64,000 nt of DNA from Vicugna pacos (GCF_048564905.1 NC_133004.1:45549105-45613104); one strand, 5' to 3'; shown: positions 23,285-35,398, counted from the first letter of the stretch. Program-made: numbers and translations. Notes: generated by a model not told the origin, from the letters alone.

Positions 23285-24365
23285 GACAGGTTTTGCCAAA
23301 AGCCTTTCCTGCATCTACCGATACAGTCACGTGGGCCCCGTTACGCTGCTGATGGGACGCGCCGCACTGAGGCTTTCAAATGCCGAACCCGCCTCGCATA
23401 CCTGAGATGAGCCCTCCTTGATCCTAGTGTGTAGTTCTTACACATTGTTGGATTCAACTTGCTAAAGTTTGTTAAGGACTTTTCCATGTTTGATCATGAG
23501 AGATGTTGGTCCCTAGTTCTCCTGGAGTGTCTGTCTGGCTTTGGTATTAGAGATTCTTCCATGAACTCTATGACGCGTGGCACCGGCGGGAGGGACGAGT
23601 GAGCTGTTCTCTGCACCCTGGAGGAGCTGCTCCTGAAGCGCCCAGAGGGCCGACCGGACGCACCCGCCGCCCCTGCCCTTACTGCCGCTGGCGGTTTCAC
23701 AGACTTGTGCTTGGCACCGCCTGGTCCTCACAGGCTGAGTCGGGAGCATTCCCTCCACTTCTGTCTTCTGAAAGACTGTACAGACCTGGTATAAGCTCTT
23801 CCTTAAATGTTCCGTAGAGTTCACCAGTGAAGCCCCCTGGGCCCAGTGCTGTTCTGAAAGGCGATTAATGACTGATTCCGTCTGCTCGGTAGGCAGAGGC
23901 CTGCTCGGGTCGCCTGCTTCCCCCCGCGTCGGTTTGGCAGGTGAGCTGGCAAAGCCACAGGCTCAGGGCTGCTCAGCGGCCCTCCGCCATCCTTCCAGCT
24001 ATGGTGGGGCCCGCAGCGCCGCCGCCTCTCGCCGTCTCCTCCTCTCCGAGCCTGGCTAGAGGCTCGCTGACTCCACTGCTCTCTTCAAAGAACCAGGTTT
24101 TGCTCACATGAGTTCCTCCTCCGAATTTGTCCTCAATTCACTGGCGCCTGCTCTAACTTTCGTCATTTCTCTTCTTGGCCTGCTTTGGGCTCAACCCCCT
24201 ATCACCCAGTCTCCTAAGGCGGAAGCTCAGGTGACGGATTTCAGACGCTCCGCCTTGCCTCACATGTGCCCTCACAGCTGTAAGCGTCTGCCTGAGCGCT
24301 GCTTCTGCTGCAACCCACAGCTTTTGATCAGCTGTAGTTTCATTTTCATTCACTTCAAAATATTT
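23285..24365 (-). mobile_element. LINE-1 ORF2 fragment, reverse orientation
   Basis: The plus strand reads as the reverse complement of the L1 ORF2 reverse-transcriptase region: 'gcctttcctgcatctaccga', 'ttggattcaacttgctaaag', 'ctggctttggtattagagat', 'agttcaccagtgaagccccc' and 'tcttcaaagaaccaggtttt'. Unusually rich in CpG for an old L1. No usable reading frame remains. Confidence 0.8.
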
Positions 24366-24936
24366 TAGGGTTTCTCTTGAGATTCTCTGACCGGGTGCTT
24401 TAGAACACGGAGACTCTTACTTCTGGGAGGCGAACAGTAAAATCTCCACTTTACAGAAGAGGAAACAGGTTCCAAAAGGCCCTGGTGCACGCAGGGCGAC
24501 GCGGCCTGGAAACGGCAGGGCTGGCACTGGTGCAGCATCTGTTTGGTCCCTTGAGGACCAGCCCGCAGCCCAACTCCCCTGACAGTACCACGGCCAACTT
24601 GACCTGCCTCGTCATTTGGGACAGTGAGCTCTAAACTGCTATGAGGTTAGGGTGACCCTGGGGCTTCAGAGACTGAAAACCTGGCTTGGTTAGACCTGGA
24701 GTCACTACCATCAGGGGCCAGGGGCGAAGGCCACTCTCCAGCCTGAACTGTTTGCTCTCTGACCCTTGGGTGTCCCTGGGGCACAGTGAGGTCCAAGCAG
24801 AGCAACATCTCCCCTAGGCCCATGAAGTACGTGGCCATTGTGCAGAGGGTCCCTCCCCAAATGCCTTTCCAAACCCCAGCAGGCCTGGGACCTATCCCAC
24901 GTCAGTACGCCGACTCAGTGGCACTGTCAAATGACA

Positions 24937-24942
24937 TTTATT
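24937..24942 (-). terminator. BRAT1: BRAT1 poly(A) signal AATAAA
   Basis: tttatt on the plus strand is AATAAA on the minus strand, 190 bases past the BRAT1 stop codon. It is the first canonical hexamer after the stop, giving a short 3' UTR that ends near 24.92 kb. Confidence 0.8.
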
Positions 24943-25131
24943 TTGAGTAGAAAATAAGCCACTTCAATAATACAACAAAACATGGAATTCTTTGACCTTG
25001 TGGGGTTGCCTGGTCCTGGCTTGCCTGGAGGATCCCATGTGCAGTCAGGCCAGGCTAGAGCCCTCAGGATGGCAGTGCGAGGAAGGGACACGGCGCAGCA
25101 GCAGGGTCCACGGAGGGTGCCACCAGGCTTC

Positions 25132-25830
25132 TCAGTAACAGTCGGCCTCATTCTCCCCCAGGACACCCACAGAGGCCAGCAGGTCCTGCAGGAGCGACTG
25201 AGGGCTCTTCTCTATGTGGTCACTGCTCTTGGCCAGCGTACCCCGAAGGCCCTCCAGGTCCATGGACCTCAGCACGGCCATGACAGCCTCAGGCTCCAGC
25301 TCCCCCAGGGGCTGACCCTGCTCGCCTGCCTGCCACCTCTGCAGGGCAGCCTCCACAGAGACCACGTCGGGGCTGGCTCCCGCCTCCTGTGGGCCACCAC
25401 AGGGAGTGGCCTTGGCCCTCAGGAAAAGCAGGAGGTCACAGGACTTCTGGGCCACAGGTCGGTCACAGTCAAATAAGGCACGGAGGGCAAACTCAAAGAG
25501 CTGTACCCGGCAGAGCGCCTGCAGGACCTGGGCCAGCGTGGCAGGCGCGGCTGCCTCGGGCAGGGCCACAGCATAGGGACAGCGGGAGCCAGGATGGCCC
25601 AGCAACTGCTCCAGGAACACCAGCGCCAGCTCGAGGCCCTGGGCCCGCACCTCCCAGTCCAGGTCCCGGCTCGCCACCTGCAGCACTCTGGCCACGAACT
25701 GCTCCAGGTCCTCAGCCACGTCAGCGTGGCCGTCCTTCAGCCACTGGGTGAAGACCTGCATGACAGCCCTGCGGGGGAAGCCCTCTGAGTCCGTGGAGAG
25801 GATGTGCAGAAGCTCCGTGAACAGGCTCTC
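25132..25830 (-). CDS. BRAT1: BRAT1 coding exon 13 (terminal)
   Basis: Residues 588-819 and the TGA stop, [18 protein letters not shown] through ENEADCY. It is 233 codons long and open throughout. The acceptor is CCTCCAG. Confidence 0.97.
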   Translation of the reverse strand, partial: ESLFTELLHILSTDSEGFPRRAVMQVFTQWLKDGHADVAEDLEQFVARVLQVASRDLDWEVRAQGLELALVFLEQLLGHPGSRCPYAVALPEAAAPATLAQVLQALCRVQLFEFALRALFDCDRPVAQKSCDLLLFLRAKATPCGGPQEAGASPDVVSVEAALQRWQAGEQGQPLGELEPEAVMAVLRSMDLEGLRGTLAKSSDHIEKSPQSLLQDLLASVGVLGENEADCY

Positions 25831-28800
25831 CTGGAGGACAGAGTGGGGGGGGTGGGAGGGGCCAGGGAAGGCAGAGGCCTGCTGGCATGCTGGGGCGCAG
25901 CAGGAGTGCCCTGAGAAGCCCCTGCCGGGCAGGTCTGGGGCCCAAACTGCTCTGCCTCCTTTAGGGGACATCCCCTTTGGCCCTCCGTGTGCTCATCCAC
26001 CAAACCAGGGCAACCACGTCCAAGCAACAGGGTGCCAGAAGGCTGAGCCGGAGATTCAGGAGACATGCCCCACAGAGCCCTGGCCCCAGACCGCCCACGC
26101 CTGGGCGGCAGACCCACCCCTCCCTGGGCATAAGGACGGTTGCCAGGTGTGAGCTGCACAGCCAGAGGACCCGCCTCCTACCTGCTGGACCTCTGGGTGC
26201 TCTGGGCTGGTGGGGGTGGTGTACAGCCCCCAGCTGGACAGCTGCCCTGTGGCAGTCACTGCACTTGCGCGGACGTAACTCTCAGGGTCTCGCAGGAGCT
26301 GCCTGGTGAGCTCAGGCACCTCTGAAGCAAGGAGAGCATGTCTGAAGGCGGCCTGCCCTGGAAGTCCAAACAGCCACAACCAGCGGTGACCAAGGGCTGA
26401 GCCCAAGCCTCCCCTCCCTCCCCGAGGGCAGCCTGGGTGGCCCGAGTTCCCGCCTACTAGGGGACAACGGGGCACTAAGGCCAGGCCAGCCTCCCCTCCT
26501 GCCCAGCGCCCTCGCTTACCTCCCCAGTGTCTGGTCACTTGGGTCAGGAACTCGAGGCCCGAGTCCCTGGCCTCCCAGCAGGGGCTGCACAGCCGTTTCC
26601 TCAGCACAGGGAGCAGCTCTGCAGCAGGGGGAGGGTGGGGGGGTGTCAGAGCCCGTCACACCCACCCGCCCTTTGTCCAGCCCCCAACGCCTCCGCCCCA
26701 CACCTCCCTCAGTTTACCCTGGAGGGGCCAGGGTTACCTCTGAGGAACAACTGGGTGTGGGGGTCCAGGTCGCAGCAGCTAGGGGCCTTGGGGGAGCCCA
26801 GGAGCCACCTGAGTGTGGCCTGGAAGGCCTTCTTCAGAACCTGGAGCGGGCAGAGCAGGGCTGCAGGGCTAGGAGGGCTGAGCTGGCCTGCTCACCCTGC
26901 CCACCTCCCCGCGCTCCTGCCCCTGCCCTGGGGGTAAAGTGGGGTGTGGGGAGAGGAATGCTGGGCTTCGTTCTGATGAGACAGAAGCCTCTAGAAGCAG
27001 CAGGACTAGGATCCAAGACCAAGAGAGAGAGGAGGAGGGTGGCTCCCGTCAGGACCTCCCACTGTCAGTGAGATGAAATTTCTGCACCAGAACACAAGAA
27101 ACTGCTCAGGGCACCTTTTCCTTAAAGTCCCAGGAATCCGCCAGGCCTGTCGTCCAAACCTCCACACTGCTGTTCAGTGCACATGGTGCTAATTCTGCAC
27201 CCACAGAGCACAACTCAACCGCAGTGTCATGAAAATGGATAACTCGCAGCAAACGTCAATGAGAGTTTGGACCCTAAGTGTAGGGCCCGCCTGGCTCTAG
27301 TTTCCATCTCTCATGGAGAATTCCCTGTAAGACTGGACCCCCTCCCTGCTCTCCATGGCCCAGCACCCCCTCACTCCATCTCCACCAATGCCAGGCCCAG
27401 GGCCACCAGCCTGTCCAAACTCACTTTAAGAAGCAATCCTGGCCCCAAGAGGCCTGTGGGGGTGCCCCTGCCTCCCTCCTTGCCCCCACCCTCCACCCTG
27501 AACCCTGCACCTGTACCGTGGGGCTGGAGTCAGGGCTTGTGAGGTACTCCAGGAGGACGGCAAACACCTGCGTCACCAGCTCTTGGGGGCCTGAGACAGA
27601 CGTGGATGGATGAAGCACCCAACCTCCCACTCTGGGGCCTCCTCAGTCCAGGAGCATGTCAATCCAAGGAAAGCAGGGGACAGGAGCCAGTGGTCAGCTG
27701 AATGCCAGCCCCGCCCCCAAGGAGACATGAGAGGACAGCAGCCTCAGGAACGTCTCTGAGCAGCTGTAGGGCTTACCCGACTGAGCTGTACAAGAGAAGG
27801 CAGCCTCACTTACCCGTCCCCTGAGACAGCGTCCCCAGGAAATCCAGGGCCGCTCGCTGGACCCGGACACAGCCCGCCAGGACCGCACACAGGTGGCCCC
27901 CCACGTCACTGGTGGGGGCTGCTGAGCCATTGCAGAAGCGCAGTATTGCCACCGCAGCCCGAAGCAGGGGCGCCTGGGGCCAGGGCGAGGGGCGCTGGGG
28001 CTGGGAGGGGAGGGAGAGTCAGTGCGGCCGCAAGTCCCACTGCCGGGGTGGACGCAGGCCAGGGCCACACCCACCAGCAGTTGCAGCAGCTCCAGGTGGG
28101 CCAGGGCCTGGCACAGGAGACCCACACAAGCCGACTTGGAGGAGAGAAACGTGTCCACTGTCATCGAGTCGCCTGTGGCCCCTTCTGGAAAACCTGGAGG
28201 CCGACCAGAAACAGCTCCTGGTTAGTGGGCACCTCCTGTGTGGCTGCTGCAGGCCTAACCACCGGCCACTGATCCACACCAGAGATTGGGACCAGGACCA
28301 GAGATTCCGAGCAGGTGGCTCGTCCAGGATGACGTCCAGCTGGCTGGAGCTGCAGTCTGAACCTGTCTGCAAGGCTCGTGAACGGAGTCCTGTCCTTTGT
28401 GTTCCCAGGCCAGCTCCCACTGGCTAGGAGGCCTGCCTCCATGCTCACACGGGGCCACCAGGCACAGCCGGGTCCCTTCTCTACTCCTCCACCCTCGTGA
28501 AGCGAGACAAGGCACAAGAGAGGACACCCAGCCCCCTGCACAGAACCCAGACAGTCTGGGAGGACGAGTGGCAGGCCCATGAGCCCGTTCTGGGTTGAGA
28601 ACCACCACCGACTGCCAGGGCCTGGGGTAGGGGACAAAGGTTGACCTCTCTGGGAGCCACCTCAGATGATGCCCCAGTAACTCCAGGCCATGAAGACATG
28701 AGCGGCATTCACACCTGGAACGACAGCCTACACCTCCGCCACCTTCATTCTTACGTGAGGCGGCGAGCCAGGTACCCCACTGCCCATCAGCCTGCCCCGG

Positions 28801-31800
28801 CCCCACGGACGTGCTCAGGACTCCAGGGTCCTGCCCTCCTGTGCCTGCCCACCCTTCCCCCAAGCAGCCTACCTGGAGGTCCAGGGGACTGAGCAGCAGC
28901 TTTCAGGACACAGGCCAGGGGCTGGAGGAGGACACCAAAGGCCTGGGTCTTCAGTGCCTGTGGACTGGCAACAGAGGACATGGTGAGTGCTGCCCCCACC
29001 TGCAGGTGACCTGGCTGCCCTCCTAACAGCCCCAGCAGGTCTGGGGCAAAGGGGCTGGGGCTGGGGCTCTGGACACTCCCCTGAGAAACAGTTTCCTTGT
29101 AAGCACCTTGACCAGCACTCACATCACTGGCACAGGGACTCCACAGGAGCTGCTAGAAAGCACGGCCCAGGTCCCAGGAGGAGCCCCGGTAAGGCCCGGC
29201 CACACCCACTCCAATGGGCAGCGCCTGCCCTGGCCAAGGGGTCGGGCTGCCCCACCTCCCGGGAGTACCCCCAGGGCTGATATCCCTTCCTAGACTCTGG
29301 AACACGCTCTCGCCGCCGTGCTTGGGCCTGGGGTGGCTGGGAGGCTAAGCTGGCCCAGAACTCTCCTCCCAAGTCGGCTGCCCAACCCTTCCCTTCCCCT
29401 TCGGACCACTCCCTCTCACTGAACATCAGGAGACCCTGGAGCCCAGATCCGGGCTTGCCCCACACCCGCAGCACGCCAGCGAGCGGGTCCCGTGGCCACG
29501 CCACCTGGCCCGGGCCGACAGGACCGGCTGTCCTCTACACGGAGCCCTGGAATGACTCCCTCTCCCTTCTCACCCCTCTGGACCCCGCACCCTCTTCCAG
29601 GAAGGGCACACACACCCTGCCCTCTGGGAAGCTGTCCCACCACTCCTGCCTGCTGGGCCCCCCTCCGCTGTCCCACAGCCCTGGGAGGCCCAGGATCCAC
29701 AAGCTGAGGCCACCAGGGAGGGGTCAGAAGACAGCTAAGCAGATCCTGGGTACGAACCCAGCCCTACACTGAGCAGGGCTGCTCCAAGAGTCCCTTCTAT
29801 CTCTGCGGAGCCAATGAAAAAGTTATTCTGCCACTAAGAGTACAGAAGACACAATGTGTGCCAGTGCCTTGGTGACCATCCACGCACTGCCTGGCCATGC
29901 CCTGGACAGCCGCCTGACTGAGCCCTGGTTCCAGGAGCTCCCCTGAAGTTCTCTGACCTCTCTGCCTGCCTCACGGAAGGTGAACCCCAATCCTTACCAG
30001 TCCTGCAGTTTCAGGATCCCTAAAGCCAGAGGCCCTGCTTGTATGGGGCTCAGATGGCTCAGAGTCTGTGCCAAAGTCTCCCACAGGCCACAGTCAGAAC
30101 TCCCCACAGGAGAACTGCAGGAGAGGACCCAGGAAGAAAATGTTATTCCTCCATCCAGCCCGCCAAAGCCCACCGGTGCCCAGCGGGACTGCTGTGGCCC
30201 GGCGTGCTTGGCTGAGACGGGAGGCCCACCCCAGCTGTGCAGGCTTTGAAATCCTCTGGCATTCCCTCTACTCAAGGCAGCGTTCTTGGGGAGCTGATGA
30301 GACATGGCCCCAGGTGTAAAACTTCCCGAGGAAAACAAGCCCCCCCAGTCCTGCCCGCACCCCCCCCCAAAGCTGCACCCCGGGGGCCTGACCGGGCCAC
30401 ACTGAGGAGGAGATCCATGAGCGAGTGTGAGGCTGGGATGGGGTCTTTCTCGAGCAGACAGGCCACGAGGGGGCTCAGCCGCACCCAGAGGCCCTGTGTC
30501 CATGGGCCGTGGCAGTGCCCAAACGTGGTGGTCAGGACGTTCAGGGCCTGCGTGACCTGCGGGGTGGCTGTGGAGTGCAGGGAGTCTTCGACGTGACACA
30601 CAATCTTCTGGGCACACGCTGGCCAGTCACACCCCTGGGGGCTGGGATGTCCCTCGGCTGGGCTTTGCATCGCCAAGGCAAGGATGTGCACCAGGAGCTG
30701 TCCAGCTGCTGAGGCCACAAACAGGCTGGAATCTCCCTGCAGGGAGAAGATGGTGTCAACAGCACCTGGGGGAGGGGACAAGGGGCAGGGAAAGAAACAA
30801 GGTTCAGCTGGAAGTGAGTCCACAGTGGACAGCAGGGACGCTGAAACCACTGAGCGGCTTTAAGCACTGGATTTCAGAACCTCACGGCCAGAGCTCAAAT
30901 GCCACGCACCACGGAGGCTCCGAGAGAGGCCCAGCCTCCCCTCTGCTCAGAGGCAAAGGAACCAGAACGGAGGGTTCATGTGCGAGGGGCTTTAGAAGTC
31001 TGGCCACTTTTGATTCTTTCCAGTCAGTTCCAAAGCCACCCCAGCTGCTGGGTCCGACCAATGAGCCACAGGGCACCACACACCCTTGAGGGGCCTCCAA
31101 CCCCTGGTTACCCTGAGTGTTCCCCACAACGGCCCTGTGATACCACAGCCATTTTCACGTTTAGAGCACGAGGCCCAGAAAGGTGCAGCGATTTCCCTGA
31201 AGTCACACAGCATCAGGCAGAGTGAGGACAGAGGCTGAAGGAGGGGCAGATGGGGCACTCACCACAGTCAGCAAGGAAGAGCAGGGCACTGGGGTGCTGG
31301 GCCAGGGAGCGCAGGCCCTGCAGCCACCCACTGCGCACTGTGGGGGCGGTCCAGGCGGCCCCTCCGAGGGGCCCCGCCTCCCCGAAGAGCATGGGCAGCA
31401 ACTCCCCCTGCTGGGAAACAGAGGAGGAAGGGGTAACCTGGGGAAGTTCCGCAGATCAGAGATGGCTTTTCTGTTGTTCAGAGCTGGTTCAGAGCACTTC
31501 TCTGGGGGACCTTTCTCGTGAGCTGCCCACACAAAGTGCCTGTGGGCAGCTGTGCTTCTGGGAGGTGTCAGGTGGCCACCAGAACCAACTGATGGGAAAA
31601 GAGCTTCTGGAGAATTGGGTTTTACAGAAAGGCTCACCAACTGTCACAGTTCACTTCAAAAACCCCTCCTCCAAATGGTCCACCAACTACGGTGCCAAAG
31701 GCCCCCCTCTCACCAGGACATCCTGTGCTCAAGGACCCCCAAAGGTCCCCACAGCCTACTGGGCTCTTCACTTGGGAAGTGGGGTCTTCCAGGGCCCCTG

Positions 31801-34800
31801 CCCTCCTCCAGGTGTCCCCCACCCCAGATTCCCCAACATGCCCCATGTATCAGGCTTGCCCTGCACTTACCACTGCTCAAACCCCTTACGACCCAGCTAT
31901 GAGCCCACCGCCCCCATGAAGCTGACCCCTAGCTGGCAGTGACTAACTCTTCAGTCAACCCCCCCTGGCTTATGGACATCCATGGTACAGTCATGCACTG
32001 TCCTCATTTCCCGTCATGTGCCCAAGATTCTTGTTCACCACAGAGGTCTCAAAACAGTGAGTAGCAAACCCGGGGGCTGCCAGATCCCCCGGGAGTCTGT
32101 GAAGGGGCAGGAGGCCAAGCCAGCACCACGGATGCAGGATGGGAGGGCACCCTGCCACTGCCCCGCAGAGCCTGAACCTGCAGGTGTCCCTCGTCCCCGC
32201 ACACAGGGGGCCAACCGCCAGACTGAAGGGCAGCCTGCAGCCTGTCAAGCCTCTAAAGCCACAGCAGGCCTTGAGAGGGACGACTCAGGCTCACCTGAAG
32301 ATACTGGAAGCAGTCTTCCTGGGCTGCAAACAGCCCTGCGAGGCGGAGTGAGAAGGAGAGGACTCTGGGATGCGGGTCGTGGGCTTTCAGCACGCGGAAC
32401 AGCAGCTCCACCAGGCAAGGGTTCTCCTGCAGCAACAGGAGACTGGGCCCTGGAGGCAGGCGCAGCCAGGCAGCGTGTCACCGGGGCGCAGTGCCTGCCT
32501 CCCTGGGGGACCATTCTCCTGTCACCTCCCAGACACCCTTTCTCTCAGGTTCAACTGAGCAGTCCAACTGGGAGAAAATGTTTGCAAAACTGCAACAAAG
32601 GACGGTGACTTTAATTCAACGAGGGGACAAACTCGCAAGCCGACACCTCAACGACAAGCAAGGGACGTGGACAGGAAATACAAATGACCAGAAACCTGCG
32701 AAGACGCTCTGCCTTGCACATCATGTAAAAGAGACGCAAATTAAAGCAGAAGGCAGGCTTCACCTCTCCGATGGACGCCTCTCTCTTACACTGAGCTCCA
32801 AAGCAACGGGCACAGCAAGCAGGCCCTGATTCCAGACCCGGCACCTGACACGTCCGCGCGCAACCACAGACGGGCCGGCGGGAGCCGGCGACCCGGGGCA
32901 GGGCTCCGAGCGCTTCCACAGAGAGGCCCTTAGAAAGGACTATGGCTCAGTAAGAAGGAAAAAGAACAGTGAAAAAGAAAAAAGCAAGGAGCAAAGAAAC
33001 CAGTAAACATGTGGGCAAATCTAAAAAAGCACTGACTTTAAAAATTAAAAATAAGTAACTCTGAAGAAGCTTAGAACAAGACAGAATCAAAATAAAGACA
33101 ACGAGCCATGGAAGACTGTCTGGACTGGAGTTACAGTGCTCGGGACCCTTGTGTTGTTGGAACAGAGGATAGAGATTCTAACTAACTTTCGACTTTTTAA
33201 ATACAGTTTGTGTGTAAGAGTAACCACTAAAGAACTTAAGTGGAATGCATAACTTTAAAACCAGAGGAAGAAAGACTGAAACAACAAAAGTTTTATTGAT
33301 CCAATGGAGGGCAGAAAAGGAGGTAAAAGGAGCAACAATAATGAACGGGAAAGGTTTTAAAAATACAAAAGAAGCTGCTCTCACTTTTTGAGATAGTCCA
33401 CATTCTGCCTATGGAATGTGTATCTCTCTAAATAAATTTGCTATCACTTAAAAAAAAAAGAATATCATGAAAACAGGTTCAAACATACCAGTAAGTTCAA
33501 CAAATGAAACAGATCAAGTTGTCTGTTACAATAAAGAGCTGCTCAGATTACATTAAAAACCAAAGGCTGGCAACATAAGGCTGATAAGAAACAATGAAGC
33601 TTGACAACACAGAAAGCCAGAGTAAAGGGTGAAAAGATACAGCTGGGAACAGCAAGAAGAATGTCAGACAAAACTGACTTTTAAACAGAAACACTATCAG
33701 AGCTTTAGGAAGAAAGTCGCTGCTCACAGAAACAAACCCCAGAGAAATAACAGTCTAAGCCTACACATACCCAACCTAACTTCAAAATATATAAAGGGGG
33801 GGAAAGAATTTCAAAGAAAAATTGTTGAGTTTGCAATCTTAGTATAAGATTTCCACACACCTCCCAAATACAATGAAGCAAACAAATTAGCAAGAACATT
33901 GCAGGCTTTAACAACGGGAACAAGGATGGAGACGACGTTCTCATCACGCAGAACACTGAGGGGAACGGATACAGGAAAAGAGACCACTGTGAATGGGTAC
34001 CAGGTTTCTCCCAAGGGGGACGACAATGTTACAAAATTGGTTTGTGGGATGGTGGTGGATCCAGAGTGAATTTACTAAAAACAGCTGAGTTACACATTTT
34101 AAACGGATCAGTTCTACGGTACATAAATCGTTCCTCAGAGAAAGCTGTTTAAAAATAATTTTTAAAATGTGGCTAACTGGCCACAACTGAAGACTAAATA
34201 CCAAAAAGCAATATCCTATGGCGAAATCTACAAAACATGTGAAACATGGTCTGCGCACCATGCCACAAGAAGAGCTTCAACAGATACAAAAGAATCAAAA
34301 TACAGATTTTTTTAACTCTAATGAAATAAATTAGAAATCAATAGTGACCTCCATATCATAAATCTAAAAGATGTTCTCTTAAGCAATTTGTGGGTGAAGA
34401 GATATCACAGTGAAAAGCATGAAATATATTTGAAAGTAAATTACAACAAAAGCATTGCACAGTAAGACTTGCAGGGTGCAGCTAAAGTGATACTTTCAGA
34501 GAAATGTGTAGCCTCAAATGCGTCTATTAGAAAACACGACAGACTCTGCTATTCAACTAAAACGGGAGTAAAGAACTGGGTAAACCAAAGCCAAAAGCAG
34601 CAGAAGTTAACGACATGTAATCTATCCTACGGCAATCATCAGCCGAGAGAACACTACATGAGCAAATATATAAGGAAAGCCATGCCGTCCCACTAGAAAC
34701 GTAAACGTCAACAGCAGTGGAGTGATTATAAAATTTAGATCCATTCACAGAGCGAATGACATAGTCAATAAAGCCAATGTGTCCGCGGGGAAAATACCCA

Positions 34801-35398
34801 CACGACGGTAAGAAAAAGCAAGACAGCAAGGTGTACTTACGGTGCAACCTCATTTTTACAAGAAAAATATCTCTCTATGATGTGCTAAGAAAAAATGCTG
34901 GAAGGAAATAAAAGATGTTTGGGGTGGTTTAATTTTCATCTTTACTCCTCTGTGCTGTCCAAACTTTACTTCAAGAATACATACTACTTACGTAATCAGA
35001 AAGAAAAACTGATTTCTTAAAACAAACAAAAAGTGCAATGCAAACAACAAAATATGCTTGTCCATGCCCTTGGCAGCCGCATAGCGTGACCAGAGAAACA
35101 GGAGGCCTACAGCCCAAGCCCCATCAGGCTCAGTTTGCCATGTCCCCAAAGCCAGGGGGAATCTTGAAGATACGAAGGAAAGACACCAGATGGACGGCCC
35201 TTCCCCAGGACAGGGCAGCCCTGCACTGTCTGGCCTCTGTGGAAAGTCAACAGTGACACCCTCACCCATACCTGCTTCAGTTACTGTTTTAAACCAGTCC
35301 AGCAGCTTCTCCAAACAAGTGTCATCTGCCACGGGCTGCCTGGGGTCTACCAGGACAGCACAGAGAGCCGGGAGGAGGCGGGAGCACTCTGGGTCCAT
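25132..35398 (-). CDS. BRAT1: BRAT1, BRCA1-associated ATM activator 1 (complete)
   Basis: BRAT1 is a HEAT-repeat scaffold that binds BRCA1 and ATM in the DNA-damage response and also partners the INTS9/INTS11 endonuclease of the Integrator complex. Human loss of function causes a lethal neonatal rigidity and seizure syndrome. Thirteen coding exons, all with GT-AG borders and matching phases, give 819 codons plus TGA; the human protein has 821 residues. The N-terminus [20 protein letters not shown] and the C-terminus ENEADCY align end to end with the human protein from memory. Helical leucine-rich HEAT-type repeats fill most of the length. The conserved C-terminal tail, which I recall as the part that contacts INTS11, is kept. 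No stop or frameshift was found. The gene is divergent from IQCE, whose start lies 3.4 kb away. Confidence 0.98.
26182..26357 (-). CDS. BRAT1: BRAT1 coding exon 12
   Basis: Residues 529-587, [17 protein letters not shown] through SPEHPEVQQ. It contains the HEAT-like [17 protein letters not shown]. The acceptor is CTTCCAG and the donor GTAGGA. Confidence 0.95.
26520..26618 (-). CDS. BRAT1: BRAT1 coding exon 11
   Basis: Residues 496-528, [20 protein letters not shown] through VTRHWG. The acceptor is CTGCAG and the donor GTAAGC. Confidence 0.94.
26738..26840 (-). CDS. BRAT1: BRAT1 coding exon 10
   Basis: Residues 462-495, [18 protein letters not shown] through PHTQLFLR. The acceptor is GCTCCAG and the donor GTAACC. 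Confidence 0.94.
27517..27590 (-). CDS. BRAT1: BRAT1 coding exon 9
   Basis: Residues 437-461, [17 protein letters not shown] through PDSSPT. The acceptor is TCTCAG and the donor GTACAG. Confidence 0.94.
27814..28000 (-). CDS. BRAT1: BRAT1 coding exon 8
   Basis: Residues 375-436, [20 protein letters not shown] through [13 protein letters not shown]. The acceptor is CTCCCAG and the donor GTAAGT. The intron to exon 7 is only 74 bases. Confidence 0.95.
28075..28184 (-). CDS. BRAT1: BRAT1 coding exon 7
   Basis: Residues 338-374, [17 protein letters not shown] through AHLELLQLL. The acceptor is TTTTCCAG and the donor GTGGGT. Confidence 0.93.
28873..28964 (-). CDS. BRAT1: BRAT1 coding exon 6
   Basis: Residues 307-337, [20 protein letters not shown] through AQSPGPP. 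The acceptor TTGCCAG was preferred over a CCACAG seven bases inward, because only it keeps the frame and the CPQ residues known in human. Confidence 0.93.
29998..30114 (-). CDS. BRAT1: BRAT1 coding exon 5
   Basis: Residues 268-306, [18 protein letters not shown] through ALGILKLQD. The acceptor is TCCTGCAG and the donor GTAAGG. Confidence 0.95.
30393..30765 (-). CDS. BRAT1: BRAT1 coding exon 4
   Basis: Residues 144-267, [19 protein letters not shown] through MDLLLSVA, the largest internal exon. The donor is GTCAGG, a weak site, but the phase (2) fits the next exon and restores the family residues VARSPV. Confidence 0.95.
31115..31222 (+). repeat. MIR SINE fossil in BRAT1 intron
   Basis: 'cacaacggccctgtgatacc', 'gaggcccagaaaggtgcagc' and 'gaagtcacacagcatcaggc' match the MIR core. 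It lies just downstream (in gene sense) of exon 3. Confidence 0.75.
31263..31410 (-). CDS. BRAT1: BRAT1 coding exon 3
   Basis: Residues 95-143, [17 protein letters not shown] through ALLFLADC. The acceptor is TTCCCAG and the donor GTGAGT. Confidence 0.96.
32295..32449 (-). CDS. BRAT1: BRAT1 coding exon 2
   Basis: Residues 43-94, [16 protein letters not shown] through QEDCFQYLQ. The acceptor is CCTCCAG and the donor GTGAGC. The intron before it (32.45-35.27 kb) is filled by L1 sequence. Confidence 0.95.
33000..34990 (+). mobile_element. Ancient L1M fragments in BRAT1 intron 1
   Basis: AT-rich, A-biased sequence with old L1 ORF2 words ('acaaaactgacttttaaac', 'tacaatgaagcaaacaaatt', 'gagaaatgtgtagcctcaaa', 'tgcgtctattagaaaacacg') and L1 3'-end words ('gtgaatttactaaaaacagc' at 34.05-34.15 kb, and a 3'-tail pattern at 34.7-34.99 kb). 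It is probably two or more elements or a rearranged one. No reading frame of note remains. Confidence 0.6.
35272..35398 (-). CDS. BRAT1: BRAT1 coding exon 1
   Basis: Residues 1-42 plus one base, MDPECSRLL through WFKTVTEA. The acceptor CCTTTGCAG lies 17 bases 5' of the ATG (exon edge 35415), so a non-coding exon precedes it. The donor is GTATGG. Confidence 0.96.

Noticed and set aside
12200-24900. LFNG or TTYH3 exons, expected nearby from the human gene order.
   Set aside because: I searched the translations for residues I know from these proteins and found none; short exons cannot be excluded without an alignment.
28951-28957. The inner CCACAG acceptor for BRAT1 exon 6.
   Set aside because: Using it breaks the frame with the preceding exon; the acceptor seven bases upstream (in the sense of the gene) restores CPQALKTQ.
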